This document shows positions 57,480-64,000 of a stretch of DNA of 64,000 nucleotides, piece after piece. The DNA comes from Pseudochrobactrum sp. sp1633. Its GTDB lineage: Bacteria; Pseudomonadota; Alphaproteobacteria; Rhizobiales; Rhizobiaceae. The stretch covers positions 248,001 to 312,000 of the forward strand of contig NZ_JARRAE010000001.1 of assembly GCF_030376605.1 (NCBI RefSeq). Direction: 5' to 3'. The notes under the pieces were generated by a model. The model searched no databases. It was given only the letters and a program-made list of their open reading frames with translations, and was not told the origin of the DNA. A program made the position numbers and the translations under genes. How positions within the stretch are numbered: position 1 is the stretch's first letter; every line of letters starts with the position of its first letter.

Positions 57480-58595
57480 ATGTCATTTCTTAAAATTACA
57501 AACCTTCGCAAGTCCTATGGTTCTGTTGAAATCCTCAAGGATATTAATCTTGAAATTGAGGAAGGCGGCTTTCTGGTGCTGGTGGGCCCGTCCGGTTGCG
57601 GCAAGTCTACTTTGCTGAACACGATTGCCGGACTGGAGCCGATTACGTCCGGAGACATTGCGATTAACGGCCAGCCGGTTGCTGATCTGCCGCCGTCGAA
57701 ACGCGATATTGCGATGGTGTTTCAGTCCTATGCGCTTTACCCGAATATGACGGTGGCCGGAAATATCGCTTTTGGTATGGAAGTCCGCGGTGTGCCGAAA
57801 GAGGAGCGTGAGAAGGCAATCCGTCAGGTGTCGGATATGTTGCAGATCGGGCATTTGCTGGATCGCAAGCCGAGCCAGCTTTCCGGCGGGCAGCGGCAGC
57901 GTGTGGCGATGGGGCGGGCACTGGTGCGCAATCCGCAGGTGTTTTTGTTTGATGAGCCGCTGTCTAACCTTGATGCCAAACTCCGTGTGGATATGCGTAC
58001 CGAGATCAAACGGCTGCATCACCGGATGAAAACCACAATCGTTTATGTGACCCATGACCAGATTGAGGCCATGACGCTGGCAACTAAAATTGCTGTGCTC
58101 AAAGACGGTATTTTACAACAATATGGCACGCCTGCTGAAATCTATAACAAGCCGGTCAATATGTTTGTGGCCGATTTTATGGGCTCGCCTGCAATGAATT
58201 TGTTGACGGCAACCATTGAAAATGGTGCGGGCGGTATGCAGGTTTCACTGGAAAAACCGGATGGAGCACCGCTGAAATTGCCGGTCGCACCGGGGCATGA
58301 GGCATTGGGCGCTTATCTGGGCAAACAGGTGGTCTTCGGCATCCGGCCTGAAGCGCTGACCGATCCGGACGGGACAGACCGCAATGCCGGTACCATAGCG
58401 GAAGGTGATTGCCATATTGAGGTGGTCGAGCCCGCGGGATCAGACACGTTTGCCGTAACCAAGCTTGGCGGCAAGGAAGTGGTGGCACGGTTGCGTGCGG
58501 ATGCGCATATTCAAGCAGGGCAAAACGCACGTTTGGCGTTCAATCTGGATAAGGCCGTATTTTTCGATCCGCAGACCCAGCAGCGTATTGCGTGA
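57480..58595 (+). CDS. Sugar ABC transporter ATPase (MalK/UgpC-like)
   Basis: 371 aa. Walker A GPSGCGKST (36-44), Q-loop FQSYALYPNMTVAGNIAFG, signature LSGGQRQRVAMGRALVRNP, Walker B VFLFDEPLSNLD and H-loop VTHDQIEAM. C-terminal about 130 residues are the MalK-type TOBE/regulatory domain. Completes a full importer with the three preceding genes. Confidence 0.95.
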   Translation: MSFLKITNLRKSYGSVEILKDINLEIEEGGFLVLVGPSGCGKSTLLNTIAGLEPITSGDIAINGQPVADLPPSKRDIAMVFQSYALYPNMTVAGNIAFGMEVRGVPKEEREKAIRQVSDMLQIGHLLDRKPSQLSGGQRQRVAMGRALVRNPQVFLFDEPLSNLDAKLRVDMRTEIKRLHHRMKTTIVYVTHDQIEAMTLATKIAVLKDGILQQYGTPAEIYNKPVNMFVADFMGSPAMNLLTATIENGAGGMQVSLEKPDGAPLKLPVAPGHEALGAYLGKQVVFGIRPEALTDPDGTDRNAGTIAEGDCHIEVVEPAGSDTFAVTKLGGKEVVARLRADAHIQAGQNARLAFNLDKAVFFDPQTQQRIA

Positions 58596-58604
58596 GGCGG
58601 GCAC

Positions 58605-60137
58605 ATGAGTGCTGCATCACAAAAACAACCGGATATTGTTATCATTGGCTCGGGGATTGGCGGCTCAACCATTGCTGCGGGTTTGGCCGCAAGCGGGGCT
58701 GAAATTCTGATCCTTGAGGCGGGCGAGCATCTGCCCGACAGGCCTGAGAACCGTGATCAGGAAGCGATTTAGCGCGGTTTTTTCCGCCCTGATGAGTTGT
58801 GGTATGAGCGGCTCGGTTCCGATAATTCCTACCGCGCCTTCAATCCCGGCAATTATTATAATGTCGGCGGAAATTCTAAATTCTACGGCGCGGTGCTGAT
58901 GCGCTATCGTGCCGAAGATTTTGGAGCGATACAGCACAGGGAAGGTGTGTCGCCTGCATGGCCGTTTGCCTATGATGAGCTGGAACCCTGGTATTCGCAG
59001 GCCGAGCAATTGTATCAGGTGCGCGGCATATCGGGAGAAGATCCGACAGAGCCGTTTCATTCGCAAGACTATGCTTTTTCTCCGGTTCCGGAGGAGCCTG
59101 CAATTGCTCAGGTGCGGCAGCGTTTAAAGGCCAATGGCCTGCATCCTTTTTCAATGCCGCTGGGCGTTGATATTGATCGTTGGCTACGTAAAGCAAAAAC
59201 ACCGTGGGATGCGCATCCGAATTGCGATGACGGCAAAATGGATGCTGAAACCACCGCTTTGGCTAAAGCCCTTTGCTATAAAAATGTGCGTCTGCAAACC
59301 GGCTCACGGGTAACCCGACTGAAGACTGTGGCTGACGGCAAGCGCATTGAGAAGGTGTGTTTTATCAAGGACGGGCAGGAGCAGGAATTATCGCCGAAGC
59401 TGGTGATCCTCTCGGCAGGAGCCGTACAATCTGCCGCATTGTTGCTGCGTTCAGCCAGTGCACAGCAACCTCAGGGATTGGCCAATTCTTCCGGTCAGGT
59501 GGGACGTAATTTTATGAACCACAATGCGAGCGCCGTGCTGGCGATTTCACCGTGGTATAAAAATACATCCGTTTATCAGAAAACATTCGGTTTTAATGAT
59601 TTCTACTTTTCTGACGACGAGGGTGGTGCTCCTTTAGGGAATGTGCAGTTGCTGGGGCGTGTATCAGGCAAAATTCTGAAAGCGAATTTGCCGCGTGTGC
59701 CGCAATGGCTTCTGAACAAAGTCTCCTCTCATGCTATTGATTTTTATGCGATGAGCGAGGATATCCCGCATCCTGAAAGCAGGATTTCTGTAGATGGTGA
59801 GCGCATCATCATGCAATGGAAGCGTACCAATTGGCAGGCGCATCTTGATCTGGTGAAAAAGCTGAAAACGGTGCTGAAAGCGGCAGGATTTCCGATAGTT
59901 CTGTCCCGTACTTTTGATAAGCGCACGCCGTCCCATCAGTGCGGTACTGTGAGAATGGGGCATGATCCAGCAATGGCACCACTTGATGTTTATTGCCGTG
60001 CCTATGACCATCCCAATCTCTTTGTGGTTGATGCATCATTTCTGCCGACTTCAGCGGCGGTTAATCCGGCACTCACGATTGCCGCACAGGCTCTGCGTGT
60101 GGCCGCGCATATTTCTGCAAAGGATTTGCAGTCATGA
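58605..60137 (+). pseudogene. GMC-type FAD oxidoreductase interrupted by an amber codon
   Basis: From the ATG at 58605 the frame reads the FAD motif IVIIGSGIGGSTIAAGLAAS and then ...QEAI-TAG-RGFFRPDELWYE. The TAG is at 58770-58772; reading through it gives a full-length 510-codon protein with no further break. The rest is intact: VGGNSKFYGAVLMR, GTVRMGHDP and NPALTIAAQALRVAAH at the end, with the likely catalytic histidine in SHQCGTVRMG. It may be a nonsense mutant, a sequencing error or a readthrough gene. Codon use on both sides is continuous. Similar GMC proteins oxidise sugars or polyols. Confidence 0.8.
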
Positions 60138-60910
60138 CAGCAAACAAACGTCCGGTTGCACTGATTACCGGCGGTCGCCGTGGTATCGGCTTTGGTATTG
60201 CCAAAGCCTTGGCACAGTCAGGTTATGATATTGCTGTAACCGGTCTTGAAGCCGCTGTTTTAGATGATGCTGTGATTGAAGAATTGCGCGCTACAGGTGC
60301 CGCCGCGCAGTATTGGCAAGCAGACTTGTCTGACCTTACAGGGCATCAGGCGACGGTTGAAGCTGTAGTCGGGCATTTCGGTTCGGTTGATTGCCTGGTG
60401 AATAATGCAGGCATCGGTTCTGTTGTGCGCGGGGATTTTCTTGATCTCTCGCCTGAGAACTTTGATGTGATCATGAACACCAATCTGCGGGGAACCATAT
60501 TTTTCACGCAGGCTGTTGTCCGTGCAATGCTGGCTGTGAAAAACGGTTCTAATGCCCGTTCAGTCATCAATATTACCTCGGTTTCGGCAACGATGAGCTC
60601 GCCGGAGCGGCTTGATTACTGTGTCAGCAAGGCCGGTTTGTCTGCTTTCAGTCAGGGGCTGGCACTGCGGTTGGCGTCAAGCGGGATTGCCGTTTTTGAA
60701 GTGCGCCCCGGTATCATCCACAGCGATATGACAGCTAAGGTCTCAGAAAAATATGACGCGCTGATTGAGGGCGGTCTGGTGCCGGTTAAACGCTGGGGCG
60801 AGGCATCGGATATTGGTGCGATTTGCGCCCACCTTGCCTCCGGCACGATGGGGTTTGCTACTGGTTCGGTCATTTCCGCAGATGGCGGATTGTCGATAGC
60901 CCGCTTATAA
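60134..60910 (+). CDS. Short-chain dehydrogenase/reductase
   Basis: 258 aa, classical SDR. Cofactor motif TGGRRGIGFGIAKAL (13-27), NNAGIG near 91, and the Ser-Tyr-Lys triad with YCVSK near 163. Annotated in homologues as 3-ketoacyl-ACP reductase, but the setting suggests a sugar or polyol alcohol. It overlaps the broken GMC gene by four bases, so it is translationally coupled to it; loss of translation upstream could reduce its expression. Confidence 0.93.
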   Translation: MTANKRPVALITGGRRGIGFGIAKALAQSGYDIAVTGLEAAVLDDAVIEELRATGAAAQYWQADLSDLTGHQATVEAVVGHFGSVDCLVNNAGIGSVVRGDFLDLSPENFDVIMNTNLRGTIFFTQAVVRAMLAVKNGSNARSVINITSVSATMSSPERLDYCVSKAGLSAFSQGLALRLASSGIAVFEVRPGIIHSDMTAKVSEKYDALIEGGLVPVKRWGEASDIGAICAHLASGTMGFATGSVISADGGLSIARL

Positions 60911-60922
60911 AAAGGGGGAAGC

Positions 60923-62581
60923 ATGATGTTTTATGATTATATTATCACCGGTGCGGGGCCTGCCGGATGTGTGCTGGCCAATCGTTTGTCTGAAGATCCG
61001 GATGTGAAAGTGCTGTTGCTGGAGGCAGGCGGCAGTGACCGTAATCCGCTGTTTCATATGCCTGCCGGTTTTGCCAAGATGACAAAAGGTGTTGCCAGCT
61101 GGGGCTGGGAAACCGTGCCGCAAAAACACATGAAAGGGCGGGTATTGCGTTATACGCAGGCCAAGGTAGTTGGCGGTGGTTCGACAATCAATGCCCAGCT
61201 CTACACACGTGGCAATGCTGCCGATTATGATCTGTGGGTGCAGGAGGATGGTTGCGAGGGCTGGAGCTACCGTGAGGTGCTGCCCTATTTTAAGCGTGCT
61301 GAGGATAATCAGCGTTTTGCCGATGATTATCATTCCTATGGCGGGCCGCTGGGCGTTTCGATGCCGGTTTCAGCACTTCCGATTTGTGATGCTTATATCC
61401 GCGCGGGGCAGGAACTGGGTATTCCCTATAATCATGACTTTAACGGCCAAACACAGGCCGGTGTCGGGTTTTATCAGCTGACACAACGCAATCGCCGCCG
61501 CTCTTCTGCATCGCTTGCTTATCTCGCTCCTCTTAAAAGCCGTAAGAACCTGACGATCAGGTTAGGTGCAGTGGTGACACGTATTGTGCTTGAAGGATCG
61601 CGGGCGATGGGTGTTGAGATTGCCACTTCCAAAGGCACCGAGATAATACGGGCTGAGCGTGAAGTGCTTGTAACATCGGGTGCGATCGGCTCGCCTAAAT
61701 TGTTGCTGCAATCGGGCATAGGGCCTGCGGATCATTTGCAATCCGTCGGGGTTAAAGTGCAATATGACCTGTCCGGCGTTGGCTCCAATATGCAGGATCA
61801 CCTTGATCTGTTTGTGATTTCGGAATGCACGGGCGATCATACCTATGACAATGTTGCCAAGCTGCATCGAACGCTATGGGCAGGGCTTGAATATATGCTG
61901 TTCCGCTCAGGGCCGGTGGCTTCCAGCCTGTTCGAGACGGGTGGCTTCTGGTATGCAGACCCACAGGCACGCTCGCCGGATATCCAGTTTCATCTGGGCC
62001 TTGGTTCCGGCATTGAGGCGGGCGTTGAAAAGCTTAAAAATGCCGGTGTCACGCTTAATTCTGCCTATTTGCATCCGCGCTCACGCGGCACAGTCCGGCT
62101 TCAATCGGCTGATCCTGCTGCTGCCCCTTTGATTGATCCGAATTACTGGTCTGATCCGCATGACGTGAAAATGTCGCTGGAGGGGCTGAAAATCGCCCGT
62201 GAAATATTTCAGCAGGCTGCATTGAAGCCGTTCATCATGGCAGAGCGCTTGCCGGGGGCGAGTGTGACGAGTGATCAGGATTTGTTTGATTATGCCTGTG
62301 CCAATGCCAAGACCGATCATCATCCGGTCGGCACCTGCAAAATGGGAACCGGAGCCGATGCCGTTGTCGGACTTGATCTTAAAGTTCACGGTCTGGATGG
62401 TTTGCGGGTATGCGACAGTTCGGTGATGCCGCGCGTGCCGTCCTGCAATACCAATGCGCCGACGATTATGGTGGGGGAAAAGGGAGCCGATATTATTCGC
62501 GGTTTGCCGCCATTGCCTGCTGCTGTTTTTACCCATGAACGCAATGATCAACGCCTGCGGGCACACTCTGATATTCGATAG
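60923..62581 (+). CDS. GMC-family oxidoreductase (choline dehydrogenase-like)
   Basis: 552 aa, intact. FAD motif YIITGAGPAGCVLANRLSED at the N-terminus, the GMC signature VVGGGSTINAQLYTRGN near 90, and the C-terminal HHPVGTCKMG with the catalytic histidine plus NTNAPTIMVGEKGAD. It oxidises a primary or secondary alcohol, passing electrons to a quinone or cytochrome. It is unlike the broken GMC gene in its middle region, so the two are different subfamilies. 12 bases after the SDR. Confidence 0.93.
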   Translation: MMFYDYIITGAGPAGCVLANRLSEDPDVKVLLLEAGGSDRNPLFHMPAGFAKMTKGVASWGWETVPQKHMKGRVLRYTQAKVVGGGSTINAQLYTRGNAADYDLWVQEDGCEGWSYREVLPYFKRAEDNQRFADDYHSYGGPLGVSMPVSALPICDAYIRAGQELGIPYNHDFNGQTQAGVGFYQLTQRNRRRSSASLAYLAPLKSRKNLTIRLGAVVTRIVLEGSRAMGVEIATSKGTEIIRAEREVLVTSGAIGSPKLLLQSGIGPADHLQSVGVKVQYDLSGVGSNMQDHLDLFVISECTGDHTYDNVAKLHRTLWAGLEYMLFRSGPVASSLFETGGFWYADPQARSPDIQFHLGLGSGIEAGVEKLKNAGVTLNSAYLHPRSRGTVRLQSADPAAAPLIDPNYWSDPHDVKMSLEGLKIAREIFQQAALKPFIMAERLPGASVTSDQDLFDYACANAKTDHHPVGTCKMGTGADAVVGLDLKVHGLDGLRVCDSSVMPRVPSCNTNAPTIMVGEKGADIIRGLPPLPAAVFTHERNDQRLRAHSDIR

Positions 62582-62589
62582 GAAAAGAT

Positions 62590-62907
62590 ATGATCCGGCA
62601 TTGTGTGTTTATTCGTTTTAAAGCAAGCGTCACCAAGGCAGAAAAAGAGGCGATGTTTGCAGAAATTGCAGCGCTGAAATCTCGATTGCAGGGCTTTGTC
62701 GCTGCGCATGTCGGCAGAAATGTCAGCCCTGAAGCGGGAATGGATAAGGGGCATTCCGAAGGTTTTATCGTGGATTTTGACACTGCCGCTTCCCGTGATG
62801 CCTATCTTGCTGATCCTGAACATCAGGCGACCGGCGCAAAGCTGGTGGCGGCAGCAGAGGGAGGCGTGAATGGTATTCTGGTTTATGATCTGGAGATACC
62901 GGAGTAA
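62590..62907 (+). CDS. Dabb-family (stress-responsive A/B barrel) protein
   Basis: 105 aa dimeric ferredoxin-like fold. IRHCVFIRFKASVTKAEKEA at the start and AYLADPEHQATGAKL near 75 are typical. Dabb proteins often accompany catabolic operons, some as small enzymes. It closes the operon, eight bases after GMC 2. No terminator is obvious after it. Confidence 0.88.
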   Translation: MIRHCVFIRFKASVTKAEKEAMFAEIAALKSRLQGFVAAHVGRNVSPEAGMDKGHSEGFIVDFDTAASRDAYLADPEHQATGAKLVAAAEGGVNGILVYDLEIPE

Positions 62908-63082
62908 TCCCGTTTCATCATATTTCTGTAAAACTATTTCTATAAACCGGAGGAGGCTTTAGCGATTACTGCGCAAATACTTCTGCGGGAAGTTGACCGC
63001 ATGCGATAATGATCTATTTTCGCAATAGAATCTAAACTTACCCGGAAAATTTGAATTTATCCGGCAAGGGGCATGCCTGAAT

Positions 63083-63889
63083 ATGCGCAATATTGCACTT
63101 TTCACCACATCTGCTTTATCCAGTCTTTCTATGCTCTGTACTGCAATGGCAGCAGATGTTTCTGAGCCGAAATATATTGCCGAAGATGGTTGGAAAATCA
63201 TCGTCAGCCCTTATGTTTGGGGCGCTTCGCTCAAAGGTAAGTCCGCGCTGGCCGGTATTCATACGGATGTGAACATCCCGTTTTCCGAGATTTTTGATAA
63301 TCTTGATATGGCTGTGATGGGCAATGTCGAGATTGTTAAAGGCCCGCTTGGTTTTTATATTGACGGTCAATATGTCTCCACCACTCAGGACGAAAACCTG
63401 TTTGAAAATGAGCTGGCTCTGAATGTGAAGACAACGTCGATTTCCGGCGGTGCGTTTTATCGCGTTTATGAGCAGGAACTTGGTGGCGTAACCGTTTTCA
63501 ATGATCCGCAGCGTTTTACAGTTGAGCCGACAGTCGGTGTACGCTGGACAAAAATTAAAGCTGACCTTGCAGTGGGAAGATTCAGCGTCACCAAAAAAGC
63601 AGAATGGACAGACCCGTTTATCGGCGTGCGTCTGAAAACTGATCTGAACGAGCGCTGGAATCTGTCCGGCGAGGCTGATATCGGCGGTTTCGGCGTCGGT
63701 TCCAAACTCAGTGTGAATGCACAGGCCTATCTCGGTTACCGGACTTTCCTGTTCGACCGTCCGACCAATCTGCGCATTGGTTACCGCGTTCTGTCGCAGG
63801 ATTATCAGGGTGATGATTTTACTGGTCATACCTTTAAATGGGATGTTGTGCAGCACGGGCCGGTTCTCGGTCTGTCCATGCGGTTCTGA
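63083..63889 (+). CDS. Outer-membrane beta-barrel protein
   Basis: 268 aa. Signal peptide 1-23 (cut after AMA), alternating hydrophobic strands throughout, and a C-terminal phenylalanine (GLSMRF), the signature for outer-membrane insertion. Not a recognised porin family; it resembles conserved hypothetical barrel proteins of alphaproteobacteria. It stands 175 bases after the catabolic operon and may or may not be related to it. The start codon has only a weak ribosome binding site. Confidence 0.8.
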   Translation: MRNIALFTTSALSSLSMLCTAMAADVSEPKYIAEDGWKIIVSPYVWGASLKGKSALAGIHTDVNIPFSEIFDNLDMAVMGNVEIVKGPLGFYIDGQYVSTTQDENLFENELALNVKTTSISGGAFYRVYEQELGGVTVFNDPQRFTVEPTVGVRWTKIKADLAVGRFSVTKKAEWTDPFIGVRLKTDLNERWNLSGEADIGGFGVGSKLSVNAQAYLGYRTFLFDRPTNLRIGYRVLSQDYQGDDFTGHTFKWDVVQHGPVLGLSMRF

Positions 63890-63915
63890 TATTATTCAAA
63901 AAGCGGGGTTTTCTG

Positions 63916-64000
63916 ATGTTTCTGCACCGTAAATCTGTTCGTTCCGTTCTCGTGGCTAAAACAGTTGCTTTGTCATTGTTTGCGTCGCCGCTGATAGCTG
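63916..64000 (+). CDS. Start of an exported protein (partial)
   Basis: ATG at 63916, AGCGGGG upstream. The 28 codons seen (MFLHRKSVRSVLVAKTVALS and onward) form a signal peptide; the rest is outside the window. It follows the barrel protein by 26 bases and is probably co-transcribed. Identity unknown. Confidence 0.6.
   Translation, partial: MFLHRKSVRSVLVAKTVALSLFASPLIA

Noticed and set aside
58797-60137. GMC oxidoreductase as an intact gene from an internal start
   Set aside because: That start would remove the FAD-binding motif, which is present upstream in the same frame behind a single TAG.

Overview
The window looks like a chromosomal segment of an alphaproteobacterium of the order Hyphomicrobiales, close to the Brucella/Ochrobactrum/Pseudochrobactrum group. 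The evidence is the backbone order dsbA-like/aroQ/accB/accC, rne beside amiC/mrcA/prfB, a suf operon with two cysteine desulfurases, and dispersed palindromic repeats of a type I associate with Rhizobiales. Base composition looks moderate (near half GC by eye), lower than in many rhizobia. The species assignment is inference. Layout: 0-36 kb is conserved housekeeping backbone: fatty-acid and aromatic synthesis (accC, accB, aroQ), envelope proteins (DsbA-like, M48 protease, amidase, PBP1a, a large AsmA-like protein), RNA metabolism (RNase E, a DEAD-box helicase), translation (prfB with a programmed +1 frameshift, tyrS), anmK, NAD kinase, and the Fe-S assembly operon from a NifS-like desulfurase through sufB, sufC, sufD, sufS and sufT. 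A near-consensus Irr iron-control element overlaps the promoter region of that operon. sufA is separated from it by a terminator and three unrelated genes. 36.8-43.9 kb is an accessory zone. It begins at tRNA-Thr(TGT) beside a frame-broken tyrosine-recombinase relic. It then carries small stress or membrane genes: a c-type cytochrome, DUF4287, DUF1003, a 39-residue membrane protein, a cupin, a VOC protein, a glycine-zipper lipoprotein, two tandem paralogous membrane proteins and an EF-hand protein. 44-46.7 kb holds a solitary, atypical ATP synthase subunit a, a YdcH-like protein and an Hsp70-family (YegD-like) chaperone. 46.8-62.9 kb is the most interesting stretch: a large catabolic locus controlled by a LacI-family regulator with two near-identical operators 95 bp apart. 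It encodes a DUF993 aldolase-like enzyme, a Gfo/Idh/MocA dehydrogenase, a CoA-transferase, an enoyl-CoA hydratase family enzyme, an aldehyde dehydrogenase, a complete CUT1 sugar ABC importer, two GMC oxidoreductases (one interrupted by a single amber codon), an SDR and a Dabb protein. Read together, a sugar-, polyol- or glycoside-like compound would be imported, oxidised to a keto compound or aldehyde and then to an acid, activated with CoA, and hydrated or cleaved. I do not recognise this as a described pathway, and the substrate cannot be read from sequence. The window ends with an outer-membrane barrel protein and the start of another exported protein. I see no CRISPR array, no rRNA and no intact insertion sequence.
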